Assembly: GCF_009649955.1 (NCBI RefSeq)
Contig: NZ_CP045875.1
Location: forward strand, 1,531,501-1,595,500
Source of the DNA: Heliorestis convoluta
Lineage (GTDB): Bacteria; Bacillota; Desulfitobacteriia; Heliobacteriales; Heliobacteriaceae
Direction of reading: 5' to 3'
DNA: 64,000 bases
Part shown: in pieces, positions 27,780-37,732 of the stretch
Layout: each line of letters opens with the position of its first letter
Numbering within the stretch: position 1 is the stretch's first letter
Translations under genes and position numbers: made by a program
Notes under the pieces: generated by a model
Seen by the model: the letters and a program-made list of their open reading frames with translations, nothing else
Databases searched by the model: none
What the model was told of the DNA's origin: nothing

Positions 27780-28433
27780 TTATTGCTTATTCGGTTCATT
27801 CTCACCGTCTCGCTCCGGCAAAGGTTCAGAAAAAGGAATAAGGTCTGGTTTTTTTACAGGTCTTGGAGGCATAGGCTTTAGAGGCTTTTCAATCGGTTTC
27901 TCGATCGGCTTTGGTGGTAGAGGCTTTTCAACTGGCTTTTTTACAGGTGGTGGTGGTACATCGATTGGTTTCGGTGGTAAAGGCTTCTCAATGGGCTTCG
28001 GTGGCAGAGGCTTTTCAATCGGCTTTTTCGGTGGTGGTGCTGGTTTTTTGATTGGCTTGGGCGGCTCTTCAATTGGTGCGACAGGCTTTGGTACAGCGGG
28101 GATTTTGGGTGGTGGGCACGGTTTTTTAGGCGCTTTGGGAGGAAGTGGCTTTCGTTCCGGAATGGGAGATAGAGCCGGCGGAGGACAAGGTTTGGTGGGC
28201 AAAGTTGGTTTCACATCTTCCTTCATGCATAGGAACATCATTTGCATATGTTTATATAACCGCCGATACATATGCTGACCATATTGATCCATCATGGCTC
28301 TAACCATTTGTTCCGTTCGCATTTCATGTTCTCGCATCAACCGATGGCACTCTTCAATTGGTTCTCTTTTTACCGGTTTTTTCACATGCTTTGGAGGGTG
28401 ACAGGGGTAGGGTGGGTAACGACAATCACACAT
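27780..28433 (-). CDS. Proline/lysine-rich repeat protein
   Basis: A 217-residue protein. The N-terminus is Cys/His/Pro-rich (MCDCRYPPYPCHPPKH) and is followed by a Met-rich helical segment (about 25-75). After that comes a long low-complexity tail of KPIEKPLPPKP-type repeats. It has no signal peptide and no membrane helix. The start at 28433 has AAAGGGGA about 8 nt upstream; an upstream ATG (28457) lacks an RBS. The composition suggests a structural or spore-coat-like protein, but that is only an inference. It is the only minus-strand gene between 10 and 64 kb. Confidence 0.65.
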   Translation of the reverse strand: MCDCRYPPYPCHPPKHVKKPVKREPIEECHRLMREHEMRTEQMVRAMMDQYGQHMYRRLYKHMQMMFLCMKEDVKPTLPTKPCPPPALSPIPERKPLPPKAPKKPCPPPKIPAVPKPVAPIEEPPKPIKKPAPPPKKPIEKPLPPKPIEKPLPPKPIDVPPPPVKKPVEKPLPPKPIEKPIEKPLKPMPPRPVKKPDLIPFSEPLPERDGENEPNKQ

Positions 28434-28588
28434 CGAAGGGTCCCCTTTCCAAATCAATCATATAAAAAGATATCGTTAATTATCGCTACATCATATGTAG
28501 ATTCACTGATTCTGGTGACGGCGTAAAAAGAAGTAAGAGAACTGGTTGACATGATAGGAAAAAAGTATAAATGAAAGGAGTGATAGTG

Positions 28589-29284
28589 ATGTCATTTTTA
28601 TTAAAAAAAATGCTGCTACTGCTAAGCATTGCGCTAGTTATAGTCACATTTCCTCAGAAATCCTATGGAGAAGAGCAAATTGTTTTCAGTGGTTCTCAGG
28701 CCAACGCTTTTGATAGGGCCATGGAAATTGAAGATTTATCAAAGAGAACTTTGATTTATGGAAACTTCTCCGTTAAAGGTCAGCGTGATTTTTTTCAAGT
28801 AAAAGCTCAAAAAGGAGAAACTGTAAATATTGAAATGGCCATACCTCAAGTAGACGCTCTCAATACTTTTCGCCCTTCTTTTTTTCTGGTGGGACCAGAC
28901 TTACCAACTTATGATGAGTTACCATTTTTTCTGCCCCTTTCTTCGGACTATGGAGCTTATAAAGTTATGCCTTCGGAGCAAGAAAAAGATTATCTAGATC
29001 CCATGACAGGAAACCTATACTGGATAACACAAGCTTTTCAGTATCCTATCACAACAACAGGAGACTACTATATCATTGTCTACGATGAAAAAAAGCAAGA
29101 AGGAAAATATTTGCTAAAAATTGGTCAAAAAGAAGAAAAGTATTTCTACCAGGCCCTCCTTCAGCCAATCAATTTCTTGGCCTTTCGTAGTTGGTATAAT
29201 CCCTTACAAGTGCTAATACCCTTAGCCCTCATTGCCATGGCAGGCCTTATATTTATCATCAACATCATAAAACGGAAGCACTAA
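28589..29284 (+). CDS. Exported membrane-anchored protein of unknown function
   Basis: A 231-residue protein. It has a signal peptide (about 1-24, ending PQKSYG), an extracellular domain of about 175 residues, and a C-terminal membrane helix (IPLALIAMAGLIFIINII) followed by a KRKH cytoplasmic stop. The outer domain has the look of a beta-sandwich of the pre-peptidase/bacterial P-domain kind (GQRDFFQVKAQKGETVNIEM, GDYYIIVYD). The ATG at 28589 lies 8 nt after AAAGGAG. I do not recognise a specific family. Confidence 0.7.
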   Translation: MSFLLKKMLLLLSIALVIVTFPQKSYGEEQIVFSGSQANAFDRAMEIEDLSKRTLIYGNFSVKGQRDFFQVKAQKGETVNIEMAIPQVDALNTFRPSFFLVGPDLPTYDELPFFLPLSSDYGAYKVMPSEQEKDYLDPMTGNLYWITQAFQYPITTTGDYYIIVYDEKKQEGKYLLKIGQKEEKYFYQALLQPINFLAFRSWYNPLQVLIPLALIAMAGLIFIINIIKRKH

Positions 29285-29314
29285 AAATAAATTGTGTAAC
29301 TTCTTCATTCCCTC

Positions 29315-29343
29315 TTGCTCTTGAGGACAAAGAAGCTTATAAT
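29315..29343 (+). promoter_or_regulatory. Promoter for the pheB-hom-thrC-thrB-lysC group
   Basis: TTGCTC (29315-29320), a 17-bp spacer and a perfect TATAAT (29338-29343). It implies that translation starts downstream, at 29393. Confidence 0.55.
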
Positions 29344-29392
29344 GTCTACGGTACAGAGAAATATTCCTCCGTGTGTGGACAGAGGTGAGACT

Positions 29393-29869
29393 GTGGAAAA
29401 GGGAGGAAGGCGGTTCTATCTCGTTGATGGCTCTATTTTGCCAGAAGCAATCTTGAAGACGGCCCTGGCCAACGAGATGCTGGCCAAAGGCGAAGTGAGC
29501 AAGGTCAGCGAAGCCGTCGAGAAAGTAGGTCTTAGTCGAAGCGCCTACTATAAATACAAAGATGGCGTTCTTCCTTTTCAAGGGAATGGACGCTCTCATA
29601 TTCTCTCCGTTCGCTTGTTGCTAGAACATCAACCTGGCATTTTATCTCGTGTTCTCCATACAGTAGCGTCTGTAGATGGTAATATTTTAACAATTAATCA
29701 ATCGGTGCCAGAGAAAGGGTTAGCGCCTGTTTTATTGGTGCTCGATATTTCTCGGCTTTCTGTTGTCATTCCTCGATTGCAAGAGGAACTAAAGCAGTTA
29801 CAAGGTGTAAGACAAGTTCAACTCGTTGCCGATGAATCCTCAGAGACGAATCATCAAAAAGAGGTGTAA
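29393..29869 (+). CDS. pheB: ACT domain protein (PheB/UPF0735 family)
   Basis: A 158-residue protein with an N-terminal helix-turn-helix-like segment (SKVSEAVEKVGLSRSAYYKYKDGV) and a C-terminal ACT domain (about 75-150, LLLEHQPGILSRVLHTVAS). Bacillus PheB has this layout and lies beside hom/thr or pheA genes. Its role is thought regulatory but is unproven. The GTG at 29393 behind GAGGTGAG gives the family's normal length; earlier starts lie upstream of, or inside, the promoter. Only 5 nt separate it from hom. Confidence 0.8.
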   Translation: MEKGGRRFYLVDGSILPEAILKTALANEMLAKGEVSKVSEAVEKVGLSRSAYYKYKDGVLPFQGNGRSHILSVRLLLEHQPGILSRVLHTVASVDGNILTINQSVPEKGLAPVLLVLDISRLSVVIPRLQEELKQLQGVRQVQLVADESSETNHQKEV

Positions 29870-29874
29870 TTAAG

Positions 29875-31164
29875 ATGAAAAAAGCGATTGGCATTGCTTT
29901 ATTAGGTCTTGGTACAGTAGGTGGCGGCACCTATCGGATACTGGAGAATCGAAGAAAAGAAATCGAACAACGTTTGGGACAGCCCATTGAAGTTAAGAAA
30001 GTTCTTGTTAGAGATGTGAATAAGCCAAGAGCTACGGCTGTGCCTATAGAGCTACTAACGGACAATCCCGCAGAAGTTATGAACAACGAAGAAATCAACA
30101 TTGTTGTCGAGTTAATGGGTGGTATTGAACCTGCTTTTACCTATATTAAAGATGCCTTAGAAGCTGGCAAAAGTGTTGTTACGGCTAACAAAGATCTCAT
30201 GGCTCTTCATGGTGGCGAGTTATTGGCCCTAGCGGAAAGCAGAGGTGTTGATCTAGAGTTTGAAGCTTCTGTTGCCGGTGGAATTCCCATTATTCGACCC
30301 CTGAAAGTTTGCTTAGCCGGCAATCGCATGGAAGAGCTAAAAGGGATTATCAATGGTACGACGAACTTTATTCTGACGAAAATGACCCAGGAAGGCAGCG
30401 ATTTTTCAGAAGTACTAAAGGAAGCACAAGAGCTTGGTTATGCAGAAGCAGATCCGACTTCTGACGTAGAAGGTCTTGATGCAGCTCGTAAGCTTGCGAT
30501 TTTAGCATCGATTGCCTTCAACACTCGTGTGCCTCTCGATCAGGTTTATGTAGAAGGGATTACGAAAATCTCGGCTCGCGATATTGAATATGCCCGTGAG
30601 ATGGGCTACACTATCAAGCTTCTGGGCATTGCCAAGGAAGAAGAGGGACAAGTAGAAGCGCGCGTTCACCCTGCTATGATTCCTTCTTGCCATCCTTTGG
30701 CTGCTGTCAATGATGCCTTTAACGCTATTTTTGTACGTGGTGATGCTGTCGGAGATGCTATGTTCTATGGTAGAGGCGCCGGTGACTTACCTACAGGCAG
30801 CGCTGTTGTTGGTGACATCATTGATGCAGCACGAAATCACATTCGTCAAAATCGTGGCCGCATTAGTTGCACTTGTTACGATGAAAAAGTCATCAAGCCA
30901 TTTGGACAGATCTCTTGTCGCTACTACTTGCGTCTACGTGTAGCAGACAAGCCTGGTGTGCTTGCTGCCATTGCTGGCGTATTGGGTGATCATGAAGTGA
31001 GTATTCAGACAGTCATTCAAAAAGAACAAGTTGATAAAGATGCAGAAATTGTCCTGGTTACCCACAAAGTCAAGGAAGAAAATTTGCAGAAAGCATTGCA
31101 AATTCTTGATAGCATGGATATTGTAGAAAAGATTGATAATGTCATACGGGTAGAGCAAGATTAG
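29875..31164 (+). CDS. hom: Homoserine dehydrogenase
   Basis: A 429-residue enzyme that reduces aspartate semialdehyde to homoserine. The nucleotide-binding motif GLGTVGGGTYRIL is at residue about 10. The catalytic region has TANKDLMALHG and GIINGTTNFILTKM, with YAEADPTSDVEGLDAARK. A C-terminal ACT domain (about 350-425) gives threonine feedback in relatives. It heads the threonine genes. Confidence 0.96.
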   Translation: MKKAIGIALLGLGTVGGGTYRILENRRKEIEQRLGQPIEVKKVLVRDVNKPRATAVPIELLTDNPAEVMNNEEINIVVELMGGIEPAFTYIKDALEAGKSVVTANKDLMALHGGELLALAESRGVDLEFEASVAGGIPIIRPLKVCLAGNRMEELKGIINGTTNFILTKMTQEGSDFSEVLKEAQELGYAEADPTSDVEGLDAARKLAILASIAFNTRVPLDQVYVEGITKISARDIEYAREMGYTIKLLGIAKEEEGQVEARVHPAMIPSCHPLAAVNDAFNAIFVRGDAVGDAMFYGRGAGDLPTGSAVVGDIIDAARNHIRQNRGRISCTCYDEKVIKPFGQISCRYYLRLRVADKPGVLAAIAGVLGDHEVSIQTVIQKEQVDKDAEIVLVTHKVKEENLQKALQILDSMDIVEKIDNVIRVEQD

Positions 31165-31244
31165 TGTTAATTCTTGCAGAATAGTGCATAAACCATTAGA
31201 ATAATCAGAGATTGAGTGAAAGGGTATCGGAAAGGGGCAGAACA

Positions 31245-32297
31245 ATGTCGGATTGGCAAGGGATTATCCCTGCATACAAAGATTTTCTTCCAGTCACAGA
31301 GCGTACGCCTATGTTAACGCTAAAAGAAGGCAATACACCGTTAATTAAAGCACCTCGGCTGTCAGAGCAGGTAGGTGTAAACTTATATTTTAAGTTTGAA
31401 GGTATGAATCCGACAGGTTCTTTTAAAGATCGTGGCATGGTCATGGCTGTTGCCAAAGCGGTTGAAGAAGGCGCGCAAGCGATTATGTGTGCTTCGACAG
31501 GCAATACGTCGGCAGCGGCAGCAGCTTATGCGGCTCGTTGTGGTATTAAATGTATTGTTCTCATTCCAGAAGGAAAAATTGCCCTTGGCAAATTGGCACA
31601 AGCTCTTATCTATGGCGCGAAAGTGATTTCTATAGAAGGCAACTTTGACGAAGCTTTGAAGATTGTACGCAACATTTGTGCCAATCACCCAGTAACACTG
31701 GTCAACTCTGTGAATCCTTATCGGATTGAAGGACAAAAAACAGCTGCTTTTGAAGTTTGTCAACAACTTGGAGCCGTGCCTGATTATCTGGCCATTCCTG
31801 TGGGCAACGCAGGCAATATTACAGCCTATTGGAAAGGCTTTGTAGAATGGCACCAAGCAGGCAAAGTAGATAAACGGCCGAAAATGATCGGTTTTGAAGC
31901 AGAAGGTGCTGCAGCCATTGTCTACGATCGTGTTATTGAGAAGCCAGAAACAGTGGCCACAGCCATTCGAATTGGCAACCCGGCCTCCTGGGAGAGTGCT
32001 GTTAATGCAGCAAAAGAATCAGGCGGCTTGATCGATTATGTAACAGACGAAGAGATTTTGGCGGCCTATCGTTTGCTAGCATCGCAAGAAGGGATTTTCT
32101 GTGAGCCTGCATCGGCAGCTTCTTTGGCTGGTGTGATCAAAAAGAGACAACAAGGTCTGCTCCGTGATGGAGCCACTGTCGTTTCCGTTCTTACCGGACA
32201 TGGCTTAAAAGATCCTGATAATGCCATTGCCTCTGTAGCTGGAGGACCAATCATGGTGCCGGCGACAGAAGAAGCGGTCCTGCGGGAGGTTTTTTAA
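31245..32297 (+). CDS. thrC: Threonine synthase
   Basis: A 350-residue PLP enzyme that converts O-phosphohomoserine to threonine. The Schiff-base lysine is in [10 protein letters not shown], the phosphate loop is [12 protein letters not shown], and the N-terminus has [15 protein letters not shown] 31245 follows AAAGGGGC; an in-frame upstream start at 31212 has no RBS. It is the compact bacterial form. Confidence 0.95.
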   Translation: MSDWQGIIPAYKDFLPVTERTPMLTLKEGNTPLIKAPRLSEQVGVNLYFKFEGMNPTGSFKDRGMVMAVAKAVEEGAQAIMCASTGNTSAAAAAYAARCGIKCIVLIPEGKIALGKLAQALIYGAKVISIEGNFDEALKIVRNICANHPVTLVNSVNPYRIEGQKTAAFEVCQQLGAVPDYLAIPVGNAGNITAYWKGFVEWHQAGKVDKRPKMIGFEAEGAAAIVYDRVIEKPETVATAIRIGNPASWESAVNAAKESGGLIDYVTDEEILAAYRLLASQEGIFCEPASAASLAGVIKKRQQGLLRDGATVVSVLTGHGLKDPDNAIASVAGGPIMVPATEEAVLREVF

Positions 32298-32298
32298 C

Positions 32299-33231
32299 AT
32301 GACAGCCGCCAGGACTTCTGGTTTCGTGCGCGTCAAAGTCCCGGCGACAACAGCGAACCTAGGTCCCGGCTTTGATACACTCGGTATGGCTTTAGAGCTT
32401 TACAATATCGTTGAATTAACAGCTCTTCCCCAAGGAGAGCTCGTGGTAGAAATAGAAGGAGAAGGTATCTCCAACATTCCGAGAGATGATTCGAATATTG
32501 TAATAAAAATAATTCGACAAGTCTATGCCAAAGCGAAGATGCAACCTTGTGGCTTCAAGCTTAAACTGATCAACCATATTCCTGTAGCAAGGGGTCTTGG
32601 TTCATCGGCAGCTGCTCTTGTCGGTGGTGCTGTTGCAGCCAATGAGCTTTGTGGCAATGTTCTCACAGATCAGGAAGTCTTAGAACTCGTAACGACTTTT
32701 GAAGGCCATCCCGATAATGTAGCGCCAGCTCTTTTTGGTGGTGTTGTTGTATCGGCAGAAGTGCAAAATGCCCAAGGCTCGGAAGTAGTCAGTCGCAAAA
32801 TTCCGCCACCTTATGGCTTAAAAGCACTGGTTGCTATACCGGACTTTCACTTGGCTACCAAAAAAGCACGCAGTGTTTTGCCACGACAAGTGCCTTTCGA
32901 AGATGCTTTGTTTAACCTTTCTCGTGTAAGCATGGTTATTATGGCCTTTGTCCATAACGACTGGGAACTTTTAGGAAAAGTAATGGATGATCGTTTGCAT
33001 CAGCCTTACCGAGAAGAATTGATTCCAGGGATGAAAGATGTCTTTGCTGCTGCTTATGATGCCGGCGCTATTGCTGCCGTTTTGAGTGGTGCTGGCCCTA
33101 CGCTAATTGCTTTTGCCCGAGAAAATACAGAAGACATTGCCAGAGCCATGAAAGAGGCTTTTGAGCGTCATGGTGTGAAGGCTACAATTCAAGAATTAAA
33201 GCCAAGTCCCGTCGGGGCGAAAGTATTCTAA
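32299..33231 (+). CDS. thrB: Homoserine kinase
   Basis: A 310-residue GHMP kinase. [19 protein letters not shown] opens the protein, the ATP-binding loop is [16 protein letters not shown], and the third motif is [11 protein letters not shown]. It makes the substrate of ThrC. It starts 2 nt after the thrC stop. Confidence 0.96.
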   Translation: MTAARTSGFVRVKVPATTANLGPGFDTLGMALELYNIVELTALPQGELVVEIEGEGISNIPRDDSNIVIKIIRQVYAKAKMQPCGFKLKLINHIPVARGLGSSAAALVGGAVAANELCGNVLTDQEVLELVTTFEGHPDNVAPALFGGVVVSAEVQNAQGSEVVSRKIPPPYGLKALVAIPDFHLATKKARSVLPRQVPFEDALFNLSRVSMVIMAFVHNDWELLGKVMDDRLHQPYREELIPGMKDVFAAAYDAGAIAAVLSGAGPTLIAFARENTEDIARAMKEAFERHGVKATIQELKPSPVGAKVF

Positions 33232-33248
33232 CAAAGGAAGTGAAGGTT

Positions 33249-34508
33249 GTGCCCATAGTAGTTCAGAAATTCGGTGGCTCTTCGGTCGCCAACGCTGAAC
33301 GGATCAAACGTGTGGCCCGACGGGTCGTAGAAACGAAAGAAGCAGGCAATCAAGTGATTGTAGTCGTATCAGCCATGGGTGATAGTACCGATGATCTGAT
33401 CGAACTAGCCAATCAAATCAACGAAAAACAAAAACCGCAAGCTCGTGAGATGGACATGCTCTTGGCGACAGGAGAACAAGTATCAATTGCTTTACTCGCC
33501 ATGGCCATTGCTCAACTGGGGCATGAAGCGGTCTCTTTAACAGGCCCGCAGGCAGGCGTTATGACCGAATCTGTTCACTGCAAAGCTCGAATTGTAGATA
33601 TTCGTACAGAGCGATTGCAAAAAGAATTAGAGGCCGGTCGCATCGTAATTGTTGCTGGATTCCAGGGTCTTACTGCCAACGGGGACATTGCCACTTTAGG
33701 CCGTGGTGGTTCTGATACAAGCGCTGTCGCTCTAGCAGTCGCAATTGGTGCACAAGTGTGTGAAATCTTTACAGATGTTGATGGCGTCTATACGACCGAT
33801 CCTCGTGTCGTTCCCAGAGCCCAGAAATTATCAAGAATTACTTATGATGAAATGCTAGAATTGGCCAGTTTAGGGGCCCAAGTTCTTCACCCGCGTTCAG
33901 TAGAACTGGGTAAAGCTTATAAAATGCCTATACATGTACGGTCTAGTTTTAATCATAATGACGGAACGATGGTGCAGGAGGCAGAAGGAGATATGGAAAA
34001 AGAGTTAATGGTCAGTGGTGTGACCTATGATATGAACGTAGTCAAGGTAGGTCTTTTTGACGTGCCCGATCGCCCCGGTATTGCAAGAATTCTTTTTACT
34101 GCACTGGCAAAAGCACATGTCAACGTAGACATGATCATACAAAGTGCCATGCACAATGAAAGAAACGATATATCTTTCACCGTAGGGCAAAGCGATCAAG
34201 AAGTGGCTGTTGCTGTCGTTCAACAAGTGAAGGAAGAAATCGGAGCTGGTGGTGTTATCTATGATGATAAAGTCGCCAAAGTTTCCATTGTTGGTGCGGG
34301 AATGATTAGTAGACCGGGTGTTGCTGCCCTGATGTTTGAAGCCATTTCCGAAGAAGGCATCAACATTGAAATGATTTCTACATCGGAAATTAAAGTTTCC
34401 TGTGTTATTGTGGCTGAAGATGCCAAAAGAGCTGTACAAGCAATTCACCGTAAGTTCGAACTCGATGGATTGGATGCAGTGAATTGTGAAGGATTTGCAA
34501 CAGCCTAA
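33249..34508 (+). CDS. lysC: Aspartate kinase
   Basis: A 419-residue enzyme of the first step of the Asp family (Lys, Thr, Met). It has [33 protein letters not shown] and [13 protein letters not shown]. Two C-terminal ACT domains (about 265-410) are the site of amino acid feedback. The GTG at 33249 is favoured by AAAGGAAG 8 nt upstream; the GTG at 33240 overlaps that RBS. Placement after thrB suggests threonine-linked control. Confidence 0.95.
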   Translation: MPIVVQKFGGSSVANAERIKRVARRVVETKEAGNQVIVVVSAMGDSTDDLIELANQINEKQKPQAREMDMLLATGEQVSIALLAMAIAQLGHEAVSLTGPQAGVMTESVHCKARIVDIRTERLQKELEAGRIVIVAGFQGLTANGDIATLGRGGSDTSAVALAVAIGAQVCEIFTDVDGVYTTDPRVVPRAQKLSRITYDEMLELASLGAQVLHPRSVELGKAYKMPIHVRSSFNHNDGTMVQEAEGDMEKELMVSGVTYDMNVVKVGLFDVPDRPGIARILFTALAKAHVNVDMIIQSAMHNERNDISFTVGQSDQEVAVAVVQQVKEEIGAGGVIYDDKVAKVSIVGAGMISRPGVAALMFEAISEEGINIEMISTSEIKVSCVIVAEDAKRAVQAIHRKFELDGLDAVNCEGFATA

Positions 34509-34510
34509 AA

Positions 34511-34559
34511 ACAAAGAAAACCCTGTCAGAGATGAACTGATAGGGTTTTCTTTGTCTAT
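34511..34559 (+). terminator. Strong Rho-independent terminator after lysC
   Basis: A perfect 19-bp stem (34511-34529/34537-34555), ACAAAGAAAACCCTGTCAG with its complement and one G-T pair, then a T-rich tail. Confidence 0.9.
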
Positions 34560-34891
34560 ACAGCATAAAAATACAAAAAAAAAGCAGCCAACACCGGGGA
34601 GGTTGACCGCTAAGGTAGGAGCAAAAATGTATGCAAACATGGTTTGCGCATGTCCGATCTTATCACAAAATAATTTTCGTTGTCTAGGAAAAAATTAGTG
34701 AAACTATGCACAATGAAGAAAGATTCAGCACATACATAACAGGATTTCAAAGAAACTACTAGAATTTATGATTTATATCCTATGATTCCGTCAAAGTATA
34801 ACGAATCAGTCATACCTTGTTGGGCACAACCCTTTGATGAAAATCACTAAAAATAAAGTAGTTACCAAAGATGAGAAAGAGAGAGGTTACT
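34560..34891. other. 332-bp intergenic region with a small hairpin
   Basis: A G-rich block CCGGGGAGGTTGACCGC (about 34594-34610) is followed by an ATGCAAAC/GTTTGCGCAT hairpin (about 34629-34651) and AT-rich DNA. I see no ORF with an RBS. The block is more structured than its surroundings and could hold a small RNA or the control region of the regulator at 34892. No known riboswitch class is recognisable. Confidence 0.35.
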
Positions 34892-35623
34892 ATGGTTTCA
34901 AAAGAAGAACAAGAAGAAGCGGTCCTTTCCGTGATTCATCGATACGACGAGCCTATCGGCTCAGGCAACATTCGTGAAAAAGTGGCAGAACGAGGTTTTC
35001 AGATCAGCGAAGCAACGGTGGGGCGATTGCTGAAAGACTTCGACAACCTCGGTTATACGCAGAAAATAGGTTACCAAGGGCGTATTATTACGAAGGAAGG
35101 CTACAGGCGTCTTTGCGAATTAAAGCATCGTCGTGAAAGAGAGTGTCTAAGCTTAGAATTGGCTGATAGCCTTTGCCCAGAAACACAAAAAAACATGCTA
35201 GATCTTTTAGTAGCCCGTCGAGCGATTGAAGGGGAAATAGCTTCTCTCGCAGCAGAACATATTCGAAAAGAAGAAATAATGGCTTTAGAAAAAATCTTAG
35301 AACATCAGATATTGCATCATCAACGAGGCGAACTTGCTGTAGAGCAAGACTTGGATTTTCATCGCATCGTGGCGCAAGCTTCACGAAATGAAATTCTAGA
35401 AAAAGCCATCTCACTGATTCGACAGCAAGGCCGTCATGCTACTTCTTTAGAGTACATACGACAACAGGTAAGCAAATCAACGATAGAAGATCATCAACAA
35501 ATCTATCAAGCTATATGTGAAGGTGACGCAGAAAAAGCTCGTCAAGCCATGATACAGCACATTGAAAATCTGATGAAAGATGTAAAAACCTATTGGCGCT
35601 ATAAAGAAAATCAAAAAAAGTAA
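34892..35623 (+). CDS. FCD-domain transcriptional regulator with NrpR-type winged helix
   Basis: A 243-residue protein. Residues about 5-70 form a winged helix (AVLSVIHRYDEPIGSGNIREKV, then SEATVGRLLKDFDNLGYT) of the RNase R/NrpR N-terminal type rather than the usual GntR domain. Residues about 90-230 are an all-helical FCD ligand-binding domain with the metal-site pattern DLDFHRIV and EDHQQIYQAI. FCD regulators (FadR, LldR) respond to small organic acids. It probably controls the five genes that follow in the same direction. The ATG at 34892 follows AGAGAGG. Confidence 0.75.
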   Translation: MVSKEEQEEAVLSVIHRYDEPIGSGNIREKVAERGFQISEATVGRLLKDFDNLGYTQKIGYQGRIITKEGYRRLCELKHRRERECLSLELADSLCPETQKNMLDLLVARRAIEGEIASLAAEHIRKEEIMALEKILEHQILHHQRGELAVEQDLDFHRIVAQASRNEILEKAISLIRQQGRHATSLEYIRQQVSKSTIEDHQQIYQAICEGDAEKARQAMIQHIENLMKDVKTYWRYKENQKK

Positions 35624-35733
35624 GGAAAAAGAGAAAAAAAGATCTTTTACAAGAAGGATTTTCATCTTCAAAAGCGAATTGATATAACTATCGCAACTCA
35701 TCAATGATGAGCGATGAATGGAGGTGACGCTTT

Positions 35734-36165
35734 TTGACGGATCCATACAGCAAAGGTCTTTTGAAAGTTCATCCCTATGCCAAGAAAAAAGATGTGACGG
35801 GTGAACTGGTTGCCATTCTCGATGGGAAAATAGAAAATCGCGGCTTAAAGCTAATTAAACCCATCTCAAGAGTTCTCTGCGAAGATGAAATTCATGAAAT
35901 TATCATCACCGATGAACAAGATGCAGCGCCAGGTAAAGAAGTAAACGCCATTGCCTATCTCGCTTTTTTTGAATTAAAAGGTGGCGGTGTCATTGTTACA
36001 GGTGATGAAGTATACCTGAAAGGAAAACTTATAGGACAAATCGCCGGTTTTGATGAAACCCATATGCCCAATCATATCAACATTATTGTCAAATCTGCAG
36101 AACGTTACACTGGCATGGAAATTAATGCTGAAATCGGAATGCAGTTATTGATAAAAAAACCTTAA
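35734..36165 (+). CDS. Conserved-looking hypothetical protein, island gene
   Basis: A 143-residue protein without signal peptide or membrane helix, rich in short beta strands (LVAILDGKIENRG, GVIVTGDEVYLKGKLIGQIAGFDETHMPNH). The TTG start follows GGAGGTGA. It lies 58 nt before the PLP enzyme, so the two are likely cotranscribed. I do not recognise the family. A small binding or accessory subunit of the neighbouring enzyme is possible but not shown. Confidence 0.55.
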   Translation: MTDPYSKGLLKVHPYAKKKDVTGELVAILDGKIENRGLKLIKPISRVLCEDEIHEIIITDEQDAAPGKEVNAIAYLAFFELKGGGVIVTGDEVYLKGKLIGQIAGFDETHMPNHINIIVKSAERYTGMEINAEIGMQLLIKKP

Positions 36166-36223
36166 GCAAACTTCATTAATGAAATGCGGAATTTTAGTTT
36201 CAAAATTCGAAAGGAGTTTCACT

Positions 36224-37687
36224 GTGAGCAAATTCAAGTACAAGTTCCAAATGTATAAGAACCTTCAAGCGAGCCTTCCAGCAATTTATGGAGAAGCAAA
36301 AAAAGCAGCCGATGAAATTGGCATTCCCACAGAAATTCGAGGCAAATTCGGTCTCACCGGTGCCATCTCTGGATGCCCTGCACCGCTTCGCAAAGACATT
36401 GTAGAAGCGGGCGAAAAAGCAGGTCAAGAAGTAGTCCCTCTCGCAAAATATGTCGATGAGATTCGAGAAATTGTAAAAGACGTTTATGGTGAAGAATACG
36501 ATGCTGCGCCTACAAGCACTTGCGAAGCGGCACTTTGGCTTACCTTCGACTGCCTCTTCACACCACCGAATTTAGGTCGCGGCGATAATTATAGAGCTCG
36601 CTATATAGCTCCTTATGAAAAACATCTCCATCACCAAGGTGCCTACGGTCGTCCTTTCCCTGCAAAGTACAAAGATATTTTTGCCGATCGTGGCACCACA
36701 GCCGGTGAATTGGGCTTCTATGGCAAAAGGCAAAACAACCTTGACAGCATTATCGTTCCACTAGAAGGTGCCAAATACGATGTTCACGGCATTAAGTACC
36801 ATCCGACGCCTTTGCTTTCAGGTGTAGATGCAGAAGCTTCATTGAAAAAGCTGCAAGAAGTAGCAGCTCAGCAAGCTGAAAGCCTAACAGGCCTCACTTC
36901 CTTAGGCTATGACACGCCAGGTTATGGATATGCGCAACAAGATGATGAAGGAACGCCTCTACTGCAAAAAGGCTTGTCTGACATAGCTAAGAAATACAAC
37001 GTTCCATATGTGATTGACAATGCCTGGGGTATTCCTTTTGCAGGGACAAGCATCGTCAAAACAGGTGCCGACGTTATGGTCTATGCCATGGACAAGGCAA
37101 CAGGAGCGGCCACATCCGGTCTTATTATCGGTAAAGAAGAGGTAATGGTTCCCCTTCGCAGAGCCATGGGCATGCATGGTGACCGCTTCGGAACGACAGC
37201 TTCCTATGGTAAAGCTGCTTATGTAACCTTTGATCCCGGTAAAGAAGCACTGGCTACACAAGTGCAAGCACTGAAAGTGCTTCGTGACAATCCAGAAATC
37301 GTTACAAAGCCTGTAGATGATTTAGAGCGACTCGTTCGTGAAGAGTTTGCGAATATTCATCCAAGATTAAAAGAAGGCATTGTCATTACCAAGTCCTATA
37401 ACTCTACAGCGGTAGAAGTGAACTATGAAGGTACTTGGAAAGATGGCATGGGCCTACCCATCTTCTCCATTGAAGATATGTATGCGGGATCAAACATTTT
37501 CCAAACAGGCATGGCCCAGATGGGTGTAATTCCAACAGTCGCTTATGATGGCAATATCTTTATCTCTCCCGGTCTCGGTACGACAGATGAAGAAGGTCAA
37601 TTAAATGAAGAATTGTCTCGCTATGCCATTCGTGCTCTCGTACGATTGCTAGAAATCGTTGGTCGTCACGTTGGTATTATCGAGTAA
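36224..37687 (+). CDS. Fold-type I PLP-dependent enzyme, substrate unknown
   Basis: A 487-residue enzyme. The aspartate that contacts the pyridine nitrogen is in VPYVIDNAWGIPFAG (about residue 262). The likely Schiff-base lysine is in YAMDKATGAATSG (about 290), as in aminotransferase/lyase/SepCysS-like enzymes. SGCPAPLRKDI and TSTCEAALWLTF shape the N-terminal substrate region. It carries more cysteines and histidines near the predicted active site (YEKHLHHQGAYGRP) than a standard aminotransferase. The GTG start lies 8 nt after AAAGGAG. The context (flavoprotein, permease, FCD regulator) suggests breakdown of an imported amino-type compound. The reaction is unknown. Confidence 0.6.
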   Translation: MSKFKYKFQMYKNLQASLPAIYGEAKKAADEIGIPTEIRGKFGLTGAISGCPAPLRKDIVEAGEKAGQEVVPLAKYVDEIREIVKDVYGEEYDAAPTSTCEAALWLTFDCLFTPPNLGRGDNYRARYIAPYEKHLHHQGAYGRPFPAKYKDIFADRGTTAGELGFYGKRQNNLDSIIVPLEGAKYDVHGIKYHPTPLLSGVDAEASLKKLQEVAAQQAESLTGLTSLGYDTPGYGYAQQDDEGTPLLQKGLSDIAKKYNVPYVIDNAWGIPFAGTSIVKTGADVMVYAMDKATGAATSGLIIGKEEVMVPLRRAMGMHGDRFGTTASYGKAAYVTFDPGKEALATQVQALKVLRDNPEIVTKPVDDLERLVREEFANIHPRLKEGIVITKSYNSTAVEVNYEGTWKDGMGLPIFSIEDMYAGSNIFQTGMAQMGVIPTVAYDGNIFISPGLGTTDEEGQLNEELSRYAIRALVRLLEIVGRHVGIIE

Positions 37688-37732
37688 AAAAGTGCCTCAA
37701 AAGCACTAGTTCCCTCTTTCTCTAGCTTTCCA

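Noticed and set aside
27991-28278. Plus-strand glycine-rich ORF
   Set aside because: It is the antisense of the proline-rich repeat gene; glycine codons mirror proline codons.
34596-34622. CTAAGGTAG in the 34.6 kb gap as another 23S fragment
   Set aside because: Only 9 nt match a conserved 23S segment and the flanks differ; chance is enough.
36224-37687. Calling the PLP enzyme a tyrosine phenol-lyase, methionine gamma-lyase or SepCysS
   Set aside because: The lysine and aspartate segments fit fold type I in general, but no family-specific motif could be confirmed by eye.
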